Positions 10,518 through 21,881 of a DNA stretch of 64,000 nucleotides are shown here, one piece after another. Location: assembly GCF_048128805.1 (NCBI RefSeq), contig NC_136004.1, positions 18,412,185 through 18,476,184 on the forward strand. Direction: 5' to 3'. The number at the start of each line of letters is the position of its first letter. Within the stretch, counting starts at the first letter, position 1. A program made the position numbers and the translations under genes. The notes beneath the pieces are model-generated. The model was not told the DNA's origin, did no database searches, and saw nothing but the letters and a program-made list of their open reading frames with translations. This DNA comes from Centroberyx gerrardi (Eukaryota; Chordata; Actinopteri; Beryciformes; Berycidae).

Positions 10518-12062
10518 GTGACCTTGGTCACAGACCTCGTGAAGGCCCTATATTTGTCACAGGAGAGAGCCAAACTCTTGGACAAAAAGGCCATCACAGT
10601 AGTTCACCCACATACACAGAGCGATGGAATTTTTCTCAATCTATTTCCTAATACCAAAGAAGGACAATTCTCTCAGGCCTATACTGGACCTAAGGAGGTT
10701 GAACGTGCACCTAAAGTCCTCCCATTTCGGATGCTTCGTACAATTGATGTCCTTCAGACTATCACTCCAGGAGAGTGGTTCACCTCCATAGACCTCAAAG
10801 ACGCCTACTTTCACGTTCCTATTCACCCAGAACACAGAAAGTTTCTCCGCTTTGCCTTTCAAGGCCAAGCCTACCAGTTTGCCGTCCTTCCATTCGGCCT
10901 GTCCCTGGCTCCTTGCATTTTTACAAGATGCATGAGGGCGGCCTTAACATCGCTATGCCTGACAGGAGTAAAAATTCTCACTTATCTCAACGACTGGCTT
11001 ATTTGCGCCCCCTTGTTCCGGGAGGCAGAACAAACAACATCCAGGATCCTCGCTCATATCGAGGCACTGGGCATGTCTCTAAATTGGGAGAAGAGCTCGT
11101 TGCATCCAACACAGCAGACCGCCTTTTTCGGCTTGTCTCTGGATTCAGTGTCAATGCGGGCACGCCCGACTGTGGGGCGAGTGGAGAGGATTCAGGGCCT
11201 ACTACAGTCTTTCCACCCTGGGGCAAGTTTGACCATCCAGACATGGCTCAGGCTGCTGGGGATGCTAGCAGCGGCCTCAGCAATCACACCCTTGGGGCTG
11301 CTGCATCTACGCCCTCTGCAGAGGTGGTTCAACAGCCTCCACATGGATCCTCGTCTACACAGGTGGGTCAAGGTCAGAGTCACTCACAAGTGCCTTGTTC
11401 ATCTCCGCCGGTGGCGGGACAGCACATTTTTGCTGCATGGTGTTCCTCTCGGCTCGGTCCCAGCGAGGCGAGAGGTGGTGATGACAGATGCCTCACCTCA
11501 TGGTTGGGGGGCGGTTTGGCAGAAGAGGTCGGTCCAGGGAGTTTGGTGCCCTCAGTGGAGAGGGCAGCACATCAATGTCCTAGAACTCCGGATGGTCTAC
11601 TTGGCGCTGAAGCACTTCTTGCCCTTTCTCGAGGGCATTCGTACAGACAACACCTCAGTGGTGTTTCATATCAACCATCAAGAGGGGACCAGGTCACGGG
11701 ACTCCCTGAGAGAAGCCCAGAGACTGTGGACATGGGCTCATCCTCGATTGGCCTCCTTGAGGGCGATGCACCTCCCAGGCAGAGCGAACTCTGTGGCGGA
11801 TTACCTCTCCCGCCAGAGGCTGCCCCCTGGGGAATGGAGGTTGCACCCTCAGGTAGTGCAGATGATTTGGGATCGGTACGGGGAAGCCCATGTAGATCTA
11901 TTCGCCTCGGAGTGCACAACTCATCGTCCACTGTGGTTCTCCTTGGCGGAGACCAGTGCCCCGCTTGGGATGGACGCTCTCGCCAACACCTGGCCGGGGG
12001 GTCTCCTTTATGCATTCCCTCCGATCCCCTCTACCAAAGGTTTTATCCACCCGCCATATTAA
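10518..12062 (+). pseudogene. DIRS reverse transcriptase / RNase H, damaged
   Basis: The 514-codon frame carries reverse-transcriptase motifs: SIDLKDAYFHVPI (about 10784-10822) and VLPFGLSLAP. The palm motif at 10983-10997 reads YLNDW, where the family normally has YLDDW, so one catalytic aspartate is replaced by asparagine. RNase H follows with MTDASPHGWGAVW (from 11481), LELR and RTDNTS, then ANSVADYLSR. A short stretch at about 10650-10725 reads correctly only in the +1 frame (an RPILDLRRLN-like motif), implying two compensating frameshifts. The frame stops at 12062, close to a probable deletion junction. In an intact element this protein makes cDNA from the element RNA. Confidence 0.85.
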
Positions 12063-12508
12063 TCAGGCCATAGAACTGGAGGCGTACCATCCTCCCCCGT
12101 TTGGATCCCAGCTGGAGGAGATGGCTGATTTGCTGTGTCCAATCTGGGCATTGCGGCTGTACATTAAGGCAACGCAGAGCTTTAGGCGCTCAGAGCAGCT
12201 GTTTGTCTGCTACGGCGGAAAGAACAAGGGACATGCACTGTCTAAGCAAAGGCTCTCCCACTGGATTGTTGAGACAATCAAACAGGCTTATGAAGTAGCA
12301 GGTAAACCTGCCCCCTCAGATGTTGTCTGTCATTCTACCAGGGGTGTGGCCACATCCTGGCAATGAGGGGGGTGTCACTATCAGAGATCTGTGCGGCGGC
12401 GTCCTGGACAGCGCCTTGCACATTCTCGAGGTTCTATCGCCTTAATGTGGCCTCTGGGTCCACGCTGGCATCAGCTATTCTGCCATTGGCTTCTATGGCT
12501 GACCAGTA
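12026..12508 (+). pseudogene. DIRS tyrosine recombinase, N-terminally deleted and frameshifted
   Basis: The remaining segment contains the C-terminal core of a DIRS tyrosine recombinase: LCPIWALRLYI, QLFVCYGGKNKG, LSKQRLSHWI and the HxxR motif HSTRGVATSW (His codon 12331-12333). The nucleophilic tyrosine lies in an RFYRLNV motif (Tyr codon 12435-12437). It is one base out of frame with the HxxR part, placing a single-base loss at about 12360. The preceding part of the enzyme is missing: the RNase H frame runs straight into an LPKVLSTRH segment near 12026-12040, where a few hundred codons would be expected. In working elements the enzyme inserts circular cDNA into the genome. Confidence 0.75.
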
Positions 12509-12551
12509 GGTGGGTGTTGTCCCTCGTAACACTACTGGTATGAGTCATCCA

Positions 12552-12640
12552 CTTTGTTTACTGCCACTGGCAGTCAGGAAGGAATGAAACAGAACGGAAG
12601 TTACGAAGGTAACTATGTGAATTCCTGGATGACTGCCAGT
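12552..12640 (-). repeat. Internal complementary region of the DIRS element
   Basis: Bases 12552-12604 are the reverse complement of the outer left end (8347-8399) with about three mismatches. Bases 12600-12640 are the reverse complement of the outer right end around 12825-12866. The two halves meet at GTTACGAAGGTAAC, the joint of the two element ends. This arrangement is diagnostic of DIRS elements, where it is thought to serve as template for restoring the ends and making the circle. Confidence 0.85.
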
Positions 12641-12666
12641 CACACCGGTCACTCAGAACCTTTCGG

Positions 12667-12871
12667 GGCGAGAAGATTCTGAGATACCGGATGTAGGCTA
12701 CCACGTGATATTTATAGCTGGGACGTGCAGGTAGCCTACACGTCACACACGTGACTTTATTTATATAAGATCTCGACCTGCGCGGAGCACGAGGAGACAT
12801 ATCCACTTTGTTTACTGCCACTGGCAGTCATCCAGGAATTCACAGAACCATAGTTACCTTCGTAACTTCCG
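12667..12871 (-). repeat. Right inverted terminal repeat of the DIRS element
   Basis: Reverse complement of 8347-8531. It is slightly longer than the left copy, partly because of a short TTATATAAGAT-like insertion around 12757-12770. The outer end (TAGTTACCTTCGTAACTTCC) matches the internal complementary region. Confidence 0.85.
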
Positions 12872-15800
12872 ATAGTCCTTGAGTAACAAACTAATATCCA
12901 ACCAGGATTTTGATTCTGACATACAGTAAACCTCCGCTAATTAATGCGCTTTGATACGTGCTTTGATACGGATTGAATGAATGAGGAAATTAAACGGTGT
13001 GTCTGGCTCTGTAAGAGGGAGGAGACAGAGAGAAACTCAGGGTCAGCGAGCAGGTTAGGTTCGCAGAGTCAATTACCGTGGTAACTGACCCAGAGTTTAA
13101 GTTACCTCTCTTTCTGGAACTGAAAACCCGGAGTTTCCCTCATCTCAGGGTTAACAAACTCAGAGTTTTCACTAAACCCGCTTTCTGGAATACCACCCTG
13201 AGCTCACCCATTCCAGTTTATAGACACAAACCTGACCCACAGTCAGTGTCTGGGGGCGATGAGAGTGTGTATCCTGTTGCCTTATAAACAAAGCTTCATC
13301 ACAAGACGTTTAATCCGAAGCTCTGGGTAGGCTACTTACCTGAAGTCTAAGCATTGGCAAAGCAGTTAACGTGGTTTCCCCCTTTTTTTAGACATTGGTT
13401 TGAGTTGTGTTTAGTCTGTGCTGTATTTTCTGCGTATCCTTACCAAAATATTTGTAAATTATTATTTTCTACATTTGTAAATGAGGTCTCATTTTGTCAG
13501 TAAAAGAGCGGGGGGGAGGGGGATTCCCGAAATACGCAGGACACTGAGTAGAGTTGAACTACAGCTCAGTGTTTACAGAGGGATGAACTGGACAGACTAT
13601 TTTACAGCATCTGTTTGACAAGGTGTACCTTTACACAGTAAGAGGAGAGTGTAACATAGTCTATACCTGCTGACCCACCCATTACATGGCACCCATGTAA
13701 GTGAAGATGGGAGAGGATGGAAGATGTTTGACGTCAGTTAGCAGAGGTATGTAGGAAGACAGCTGGGGAACACATGAGCCTATAGCAGACATGTGCTGAG
13801 CACCTTTGTGCCTGTATCATCCATATATACACTGTACTTGGCATACACACACATGTGCAATTCACATCAAGCACACACACACACACAAACACACACCTCA
13901 TTTCTCTCAGGGACACACCCCATGAGGAGGAACGGACAATGCTAAAGCAAATATAACAAAGCGCTGAACTGTTTGTGTGTGTCTGGGAATCCTCCGTTCC
14001 ATGAATCCTATGGGCCATGGCAGTGACCTGCAGTATCACAGCCTATGTGAGCTATCTAAGCTCCACTGTTTATGTTACTCATCCACAGCTGAATGGTCTA
14101 AAACATTTTCCCCTCAGCCTAGCCGTCTACCTCTCGACACACTCAAATGCAACCACCTGACTGCAAGATTTCACTTTGTCCCTCGAAAACACCCCTTCAT
14201 TTCTCTTCTGCTCTTTTTCAGAAGTTGCTATTGTTTCTCCTTTATTATTATAATTATTTTTAACATACATTATGTATCTCAAGGATATGGCACATATTTT
14301 CTACGAATATTACTACTGAAGAGCTTATCATCGCTTGCACTGGGTGTCCAGTGAGCTTTTGGGAAGTTCAAATATTCCTCAGCTGATAGTCAAAGCTGCC
14401 ATTTCATTGGCTCGCCTGATAGATAATCTTATTAAGGATGCAGTGTGGCTTCTGATTCAGCCAAAAGCCATCTTTGAAATGTAAACAGGCGACTGCTATC
14501 AGCTCCATCGCTTAAGGGTTTCTTGTTGTATGCTGAGTGTCAGTTATGGGAATGCTTGGATTTCATTATGCAGCCTCAAAATTCATGATGATGGGAATAT
14601 ATGGCACTAATGCGGGACGTTTCTGAACAAAACACACTTGTATTATAACACTCCATCGAGGATGGGTGCAGTGAATACACACTATCAACACACTTTGATG
14701 ACACTTCAACTTAGCCAGATAAGACATTCTCTGGAATATATAAAGGGCTTGAGGTTTTTGGGAGATAGAGGGTTAAAGATAAAAAGTCATGAAAGATGGT
14801 GTGAGCTACTGGAGGCTAATCAGCTACCGTTAAACAAATTCTTTAGGAAGACCGCAAATTATTGGTGCCTTATTTGTATGCCTGGTAACTTATCCTGGAG
14901 GGAAATTCACTTGTCCCAGCAGCAACAAACTTGAAAGATATTTGGAAATCCAGACTCTTATTTCAACCAGAAATTTCACTTGAAGAGTTCTGTGATAAGA
15001 GTCATCAGCCTGTTTCACATGTGGATCATAGTGTGTGCAGAATTTGCCATCTTACCTATGTGAAATATAATCATTCTGAACCCATGTTCAATCTGGAAGC
15101 AAGTGATAAAACATTATTACTGCCAGAGGTGAGGAACAGGTAGATCAATCGAAGAAAATGATGATATACAAACCTTCAAAACCTTCAAACCTGACAGAAT
15201 AATTTTCCAAGATACAAATGATAAAACAAATCTGATTTGAGTTCAGCGTCGGACCACAAAGTTCTCCGAGTTCAAATGTAATTGCAGGGTTGAGGTACTA
15301 TATTGGGTGTGGAATTCTGCTTGTTGATTCATGCACAATTATGTGCAATCTGGTCAAAAGGAAAAGTGAGATCTCAAACAGCATGCAAAGAACAGACCTA
15401 AGTCAGACTACAGATAGCACTTTGAGCACTTCCCTCAGTGTCAGTGTTATATTGAGCAGAGGAAGCATTTGAAATGGTTGCATAGTAAATAATACATGAC
15501 TAAGTCTGGTTAAAGGGACGACTTGACATTTTAAATGCTCTTCCAAGGACAACATGAACACGAAGACAAAAGTTGGATCTGCCCTGGAGTGCACTGCTCC
15601 ACTGCTACACACATGCAAACTATACCAAATGCAAGCTATGCTAAAACCAAAACACAGTGCGATGACACCAGTGGAATCACACACACTGTGGTTTGTCCTG
15701 GATCAAGGCTGTAACCATGTATTAAACACTGGGGGAGACCAAGGGTTCAAGGGTTCCTCCCCCAGAAAGTTTTCACTACTGCATCATCCCAACTTTTATG

Positions 15801-15963
15801 CGTAGCCATTTCAACTCAATGGTAAATAACAATTATTATTACTTACTAGTATGAATGATAATGGTTATTTCAGATAGTGGTCCATGGCTGGCTGTAGAAT
15901 AGCAAAAAATAAATAAATACGATTATTAACCATAATAATGAGAGGGACGGTCTGATCATATCT

Positions 15964-15980
15964 GGGGGGGGGGGGGGGGG
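15964..15980 (+). repeat. Poly-G run
   Basis: Seventeen consecutive G residues. Confidence 0.9.
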
Positions 15981-16268
15981 ATACGTCCCTCCTGGTGTGC
16001 GTTATGGTTACGGCCCGCCTTGATTATATAATGAAGGCGATATCAACAGCGGAAAGGAATGTGCTCATCAGATCAGAATGTTCGGAGAAAATTGGCGCGC
16101 TTAACACCTTTGTTCTCGAAAACAAAACTTTGGCTCCCAGCAGATAGGGGCTATCACAGTGTATGTGCCCAGCCACCTGGAAGATAGACTTGATATCACA
16201 CCACACTGTCTGCCTGTCTCGTAGTCTGCCACACCCCCATACAGAACCCCTCTGACACCACCCACCTA

Positions 16269-16279
16269 CACGCACACGC

Positions 16280-16318
<39 letters not shown>

Positions 16319-16329
16319 CACACACACAC
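16269..16329 (+). repeat. (CA)n/(CG) microsatellite
   Basis: CA dinucleotides with CG interruptions near the start and near 16312. Confidence 0.9.
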
Positions 16330-16441
16330 TCAACCACAGGGTAAACTAGGCCCAGCCCTGTTCACACGCCCCCTACAACTAACCTTACATCATGCACACG
16401 CCTCCCCCCTGCTTGCTGTAGTCTCCTATGCTTTCTGTTGT

Positions 16442-16442
<1 letters not shown>

Positions 16443-16474
<32 letters not shown>
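16443..16474 (+). repeat. (CA)n microsatellite
   Basis: About sixteen uninterrupted CA units. Confidence 0.9.
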
Positions 16475-16476
<2 letters not shown>

Positions 16477-16565
16477 CAGATCCCAGTCACCTCACACGCA
16501 TCACATCACTTCTCACCAGTTGGGTGTCAGGGTGTCTCCAGTAACAGATGTGCGTGTGTGTGCGT

Positions 16566-16834
16566 ACACTGGAAAAAAAATCTATTTTGTTTTTGGGTCT
16601 TGAAATCTTGCTTTTCTTAACATTAATGAAAAAAATGGGGTAACACAAGTTTCAATGTTTCAAAGTTTTTCAAGTGTCAATTTTTTTCTTGAAACAAGTG
16701 ACACTATCTGCCACTTGATTCATGGACCTTCTGGAAACTTCTTGATAATGAGTGAAATGATTTCACCCCATTGGCAGTTTAGCAAAATAAAAGTTTAAGA
16801 CTCAAGACTTTAGATGGACATTTTTTGCAGTGTG
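16566..16834. mobile_element. Short inverted-repeat element with CACTG ends
   Basis: The left end reads ACACTGGAAAAAAAATCTAT and the right end, reversed, ACACTGCAAAAAATGTCCAT. These are imperfect terminal inverted repeats. The interior is AT-rich with several AAGTGTCA/ACTTGA motifs and no coding content. It resembles common non-autonomous hAT-like elements of fish. It sits within GT-rich DNA, which blurs any target-site duplication. Confidence 0.5.
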
Positions 16835-16888
16835 TGTATGTGTGTGGTATGGTTGAACATGCCCTTTGGGAGTCTAGGGTTACCACAC

Positions 16889-16890
<2 letters not shown>

Positions 16891-16938
<48 letters not shown>
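16891..16938 (+). repeat. (GT)n microsatellite
   Basis: Twenty-four uninterrupted GT units. It creates a Cys-Val repeat open frame that is an artefact. Confidence 0.92.
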
Positions 16939-16939
<1 letters not shown>

Positions 16940-17378
16940 GGAGGGAGGTCAGGTTCAGAGACCTCAGTCAGCTGCACCTTCAGCTCCCCTTCCTTGAGCC
17001 ATTACATATACTGAGCATAAAAGGTTTTGTTAAGTTCTGTGGATGTAAACAACTCAGTGGGTTTAGAGGGGATCAGACCAAGCCACATTTCACTCTCTTT
17101 CTGTTAGACTGCTTTGACGTTTGAATTAAAATACTGTAGCTTTGCTGACCTTACGGTTCAGCAAAAACAATTCTGGACCCGGTGCTGGTTGTTGAACTTC
17201 TGCGTTGTTGTCAGGAAAACCTGATTGTATCGTCTTGTGTTGCATTGTCTTCAGTCTTGTCATTATGTAGACTTTGCCTGCTACCATATCCATAGACAAC
17301 AATGTCACCATGGTCACCAAGAGGCCACAGACACAATAATGACACTATGCATGGCACTATGCATTGTTTTTGGTGGTG

Positions 17379-17862
17379 TGACAGCAGAAAATGTTTCATC
17401 TATCTAAAACATGACCGATAAGCATCAGTTTTTGGTCTCAGAATAGGAGAGCTTCTTTCTAGACCCCATTTTGCACCAATGTTCATTAACCATACAGGAG
17501 AAATCCATTGTAGAAAAGGCAGAAATTTCTCCATCGACAGTAGCCTCAATAGAACAGAATGCAATGCAGCTACAACATAGTGTTGTGTTCTGAGTAAGGC
17601 GCGATCATAGATACATAGAAATAGTTTGCTAGTTAGTTATATTTATATGCCTATATGTCCACGTTCGTATGCCCGATGGCCAAGTTCATGTCCCTTCTCT
17701 GGGGGTTGTTGAAAGTCATTCTGGGAAACGTAGGAAATCACTAACAGAGGTAGACGTAGGCAAGGCAGGTTGAGGGAAAGTGGGTACACCAAAAAAGTAA
17801 ATTACAACACTAAGAATATCAGAGAATATCAGACAGTGGATTTATTCCTATAAAGGTAGGGT
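17379..17862 (+). mobile_element. Dispersed repeat, copy A of the AAATCCACCC family
   Basis: Shares many blocks in order with 21882-22513: GCTTCTTTCTAGA, CCATTTTGCAC, GGTTGTTGAAAGTCATTCTG and GGCAGGTTGAGGG. It ends with CAGTGGATTTATTCCT, a degraded form of the right end of copy B. No matching left inverted-repeat end is visible, so the copy is probably truncated or diverged on that side. Confidence 0.65.
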
Positions 17863-18830
17863 AAGTCATACTGATTTACAGTCAACATAGAGTATAATTG
17901 CAATGGCAAAGACAGTACATGACATACTGATAATGTAACCTGAGGTAATGAATGAATGATTTTTCTAGCTGACAGATAGCATGTTAGTAATTGCAGCCTA
18001 TTTCAGTTCTACTCTCATTTTTGTTTCTTTGGCTGTGTTTATCTTTAGCTGCATGTTGTTTCCACTGAAACGCTGCCTGCTTCCATTTCTCTAGCATCTC
18101 CATTGGTGATTCCCTCCTGAGTTTCCAGTGGCATTTCACTATGAGGATGTGAAATCTCCTATAATTCACTTAATGTCCCTTTATAACTTTTTGAGCAGAA
18201 TTGGAACCTTTCCCCGTTATCTGGTTTCAGTTCTACTTCGTCTCCCCAAGCTCTCTATCTTTACCACGCCTGGCCACCCCCCTGGGAGTACCTTTCTGGT
18301 ATGTGATATGCTTTTTAACATGAGTTTACTGTCATCTGACACCAGTGTGGGGCCAGGCTGGTGTGTGCTCTCAGTTTCCATCTGTGACACAATTTTTTGG
18401 TCTTAAAATATGCATTTGCTTTCTTTCTGTGCCAAGGTGAGATCAGTTTGTTTTTCAAAAGGCAAGTGGACAGTTTACCCTCCTCCTCGTTAGTTTTTAG
18501 AATAGATATAGTAAAGTAAGGCAGGAAAGCGAGCAGAGATGAAATGTGTAATCCTCATATACCTGGCATGGGCATTAGCAGACAGCAAAAACTCTGAGGT
18601 TCTTGAAATTCTGCGGAGAAAAAATGTATCATGATTGACCAAATCAAAAAGAGATGAACCCCAACTCATTCTCCCTGCTGTATCTAGACATTCATTTAAA
18701 ATTTTAGGCAACTCGGTTGGGTAGATCTTATTTGGCAACATCAGCTAGCATGAGGGCATCACTTCTTTTTCGTATTGCAAGCAGACACTCGTTTATGGAG
18801 GCACCATGATGCTATTAATGGAGTCATGGC

Positions 18831-19010
18831 TCTCATTTTACATTTACATTTTAGGCATTTAGCTGACACACTAATCCAGAGAGATTTACACTGAGTGAAC
18901 AAGTAAGGGTTCAGTGTCTTGCTCAAGGGCACTTTGACAGGACCCATGGTTGGACCCATGCAACATTTTGGTTACTGTACCATCTTTTTAACCACCCAGG
19001 TCTCCCCTCC
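18831..19010 (+). repeat. GGCATTTAG dispersed repeat, copy 1
   Basis: Contains GGCATTTAGCTGACACACTA followed by ATCCAGAGAGATTTACA and a TTGCTCAAGGGCACTTTGAC segment. This pattern recurs at 40636-40745 and is, from memory, a very common interspersed repeat in fish. The transposon family is not assigned. Confidence 0.55.
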
Positions 19011-19076
19011 TCTGATGTTACCTTTAGCATGGACAGGGGGAAGCTGATTCCCAAGGAGCAAACCGTTAAATACACA

Positions 19077-19716
19077 GACATTTTAGGAGTTTGGCCAATT
19101 GGTCTCCTTATCCAATATGTGATGAGACGACATCATCTCTGTGTCTCCTGATAGATAACCCTGTCCAGTGTGCACGCTAATGCTTTAGCATTCAGTATGT
19201 TAGGTAAACATAGGCGACCAGCATCATCTTAAAAGTGAGAAAATTGCTTTAAGGCTTAAGTGGTACTTAATTTTAATGACACACTTCTAAACCTGCCAGG
19301 CTCGTTTAGGGGATTGGAAAAATAGAAATAAAATTCACCTCTTTGGAACTAATTTCAATAGCAGAAGATCTCTTTTCCGATGAGACTCTGAGTGTGAGTT
19401 AGCCAGACACAAGTTTTTGCGCTGTTGATTCATAATGTACTTCATTAATGATGAAGATAAACTTTTGTTGTCAGAAGTTATGAAGCTACAGGTCATAGAA
19501 TGAAAATCAATGACAGGTTTGGATTGCTAAAAGGTTTATCTTCATACTTTTATGTAAGATAACGCTAGTCGCCTACAATTACTTAACATACTGTATGCTA
19601 AAGCGTTAGCATGCACACCGGACAGAGCTATCTATCAGACACAGAGATGATTTTTGGTGCCAATCCTCTCGTCATATATGGGTAGGGTGACTAATGGGCC
19701 AAACTCCCCAAAAGTC
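19077..19716. mobile_element. Foldback element with about 150-bp inverted repeats
   Basis: The left arm (about 19077-19230) begins GACATTTTAGGAGTTTGGCC. The right arm (about 19555-19716), reversed, begins GACTTTTGGGGAGTTTGGCC. Later blocks also match in inverted order, including ATCATCTCTGTGTCT, CTGTCC(A/G)GTGTGCA, GCTTTAGCAT and CAGTATGTTA. Long imperfect terminal inverted repeats around a 330-bp AT-rich centre, without coding capacity, indicate a non-autonomous foldback-type DNA transposon. Confidence 0.65.
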
Positions 19717-20039
19717 AGTGAAGTCCTTTCAGGATATCTTGCACAGTTTTGCTGTCACTTTCACTATTTGTGCTGTAGATTAGAATGACACATCTGCTCT
19801 GGAGCGATACAATCATTCTCCATTTGCACAAGGAACCCGGGCTTGCCTGGTCTGAAGCAGAGAATCCTCACCTCTTGCGTCACTGGAGTGAGATGATAAG
19901 CTCATCAACAATGAGTCGGTGGGAGCATGTGGGCATGTTTCCATCTGAGACGGGAACAGAGAACCTGATATGTAACATGGGAAAAAGAATGTGTCTGTAA
20001 GGAAGAGAGAGAGAGAGAGAAACTAGGCTGTATGTAGGG

Positions 20040-20041
<2 letters not shown>

Positions 20042-20084
<43 letters not shown>
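20042..20084 (+). repeat. (GT)n microsatellite
   Basis: About 21 GT units, followed by further interrupted GT to about 20110 and preceded by a short GA tract at 20007-20020. Confidence 0.9.
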
Positions 20085-20085
<1 letters not shown>

Positions 20086-20119
20086 TTGTGTGTGTGTGGG
20101 TGTGTGTGTCTGCATGCAA

Positions 20120-21881
20120 TCAAAGATCAGAATATCTTACTGATGTTGTATCTTTGCCCCTCTAACTGATAACCACTAGCAAGTTGCTGTGCCATTTGGT
20201 TACAGTCTTGGACTTGAAAGTCCAAGACAATAATGTGTTTCTCTTTAGATGATACAGTATCAACTCTCTGAGTAACACAGTGAGTCAGCTGCATTGCTGT
20301 TGTTAACGGCTTTATAGGATCACCACACGAAAGAAAAACCCCTGTATAATACTTTCATGGTTAAACACTTGAGGGAGAGCACTGTGTATCTGGTATGACG
20401 TGGCTAAAGATTATAAGAATGCACAATGATACTCTGTTTCGGCCTTGTGTAAATGTGCGTCTTTTCCTGGGGAAAATTCCAAAGCCATGAGAAACCTCAA
20501 GAAAATGAGTTGTGTCGCAATCAGTTTACACGCCTGTTTAATTACCTGTGTTTGTATCATTATGGTTTTGCAATGTTCTTATGGGGGGGTCTGGGCAGGG
20601 TAGTAAGCTCTATCCCCAAGAACATAATATTCACCGTCTTTGTTTAAGAACACGTATGTTTCACATAACAGAGAGGCTTTGTGACTGTACTGAGGATTCC
20701 CCATGTAAACACGTGTCAGAAGGGCACAATGTTCATCCGTCTGACTATGGATTGGTCCAATCCGTCTGTCCTTCACGCACAATATCTCTACTGCCGCTGA
20801 TCAGATTTCCACCAAACTTAAGGGAATGATGTGTCTCATTGCTCCATTCTGCCATTTAAAAAATTGCACTCATTGGCCTAAGGGGGGCACTACAACGTTT
20901 GTTTACATGTTACTGATTGGCCTGCATCATTTGTGGGGGACGACATGTTTATTTGTTGGGAGAGGTAGAACATGGATAAAAAATATATATATAGTGACCC
21001 AATGAATTCACCCATCTCAGTCTGGTCAATCAGCTGAGAATCAGACATTGATGCTAAATTTTCTTCACTTTTAAATGTTCCTATGGGATTTTTGCTTTAC
21101 AGTAGAGAGTGACAGGGTGTAGTGGATGAGGTGAGCTGGATTCAACTGGATGGATTCAACTTCAGCTAAGCAGGCTGAGAGCAGGTATTCAAATGGTATT
21201 TAAGTTTTATGCGGCAGCTGATTCAAAACATGAAAAATACATGCCATGGCTTGCTGATGAAATTGTTTTAGGTGAACATATTTTCATCAGTTTGTTTCAT
21301 CCATTTGTTCTGGCAGATTGATTTTTTTTAATTTTTATCAGGAACATCAGTGTTCTTTGATCAGCCTTTCTTTTTATGACACATTTGCCAGTCAAATGCA
21401 TAGGGTTGAGTCAAAGTGAGACAGTCTCTCTGCAGGGAGAATTACATGTATCTAAATGCCAGGGTCCCTGGAGCGGAGATCGGTCTCTGAAGTGTCTGAG
21501 CTGTCTCCCATGGTTAGCCTTTACAGTGAGCATTCCCCGATGATCAAAGAGAAAAGTGCCAGACTCATTAGTTCTCTCCCTCTTTACTCTTCACCGAGGT
21601 TTCCATTCCCATGGGTTTGTGTGTGGAATCTAGTCGCTGGACACACAGTCAAGTCCAGTGTGCAGTTTTCTGTTCAAAGCACATATGGGTTCAGTTTGAA
21701 GGCCATCTCAGAAAAGTTTGATGAATGTAACACCAACATGGAATTCTGCAGTGACATTTTTCATGTAAAAATATATAAAATACATTTGCTAAAATCTTTG
21801 CTGTGGACTTTAATTAAAACATACCAGGATATGGCTTATCCCATATCATTGTTAAAGCAGGTGTGTGTGTGTACCTTTACC
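20120..21881. other. Gene-free stretch
   Basis: No gene is supported. The 170-codon open frame at 21456-21968 runs partly into the transposon that starts at 21882 and shows no recognisable domain, so I treat it as chance. Confidence 0.5.

Larger units (their letters stand above)
8347..12871 (+). mobile_element. DIRS-type tyrosine-recombinase retrotransposon (degraded)
   Basis: The element has the DIRS hallmarks. There are inverted terminal repeats (8347-8531 and 12667-12871) and an internal complementary region (12552-12640) before the right repeat that is complementary to both outer ends. The gene order is gag, reverse transcriptase/RNase H, then tyrosine recombinase, all on the + strand, with no LTRs and no DDE integrase. 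DIRS elements are copied by reverse transcription and inserted by their recombinase through a circular intermediate, leaving no target-site duplication; none is seen. All three genes carry lesions, so this copy should not move by itself. It sits inside a Harbinger-like transposon and carries a MITE in its 5' region. Confidence 0.88.
7228..13200. mobile_element. Old PIF/Harbinger-like DNA transposon split by later insertions
   Basis: The left end near 7228 reads GGGGTCCATTCCAGAAACC. The right end, read on the opposite strand from about 13200, gives AGGGTGGTATTCCAGAAAGC. Both continue into matching subterminal blocks (AACTCTGAGTT, TAACCCTGAGAT and GGAAAC-type segments over about 100 bp). This inverted-repeat style is, from memory, that of fish Harbinger elements. 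A degraded Myb/SANT-like reading frame at 7349-7570 supports that family. Without the inserted DIRS element the host is only about 1.45 kb and has no transposase left. No target-site duplication could be confirmed. Confidence 0.6.
13205..16564. other. Gene-free stretch with simple repeats
   Basis: No gene is supported. It contains CA tracts at 13870-13892, 16269-16329 and 16443-16474 and a 17-base G run at 15964-15980. Short open frames here (for example 13977-14354 and 14638-15143) show no domain. Confidence 0.5.

Noticed and set aside
10775..12073. 432-codon open frame overlapping the DIRS polymerase
   Set aside because: It is an overlapping frame of the DIRS RT/RNase H gene. It has no motif of its own, and its codon pattern follows the real frame.
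16814..17124. Cysteine-valine repeat open frames
   Set aside because: They are products of the (GT)n microsatellite. Similar artefacts occur at 16024-16329, 35253-35512 and 19880-20123.
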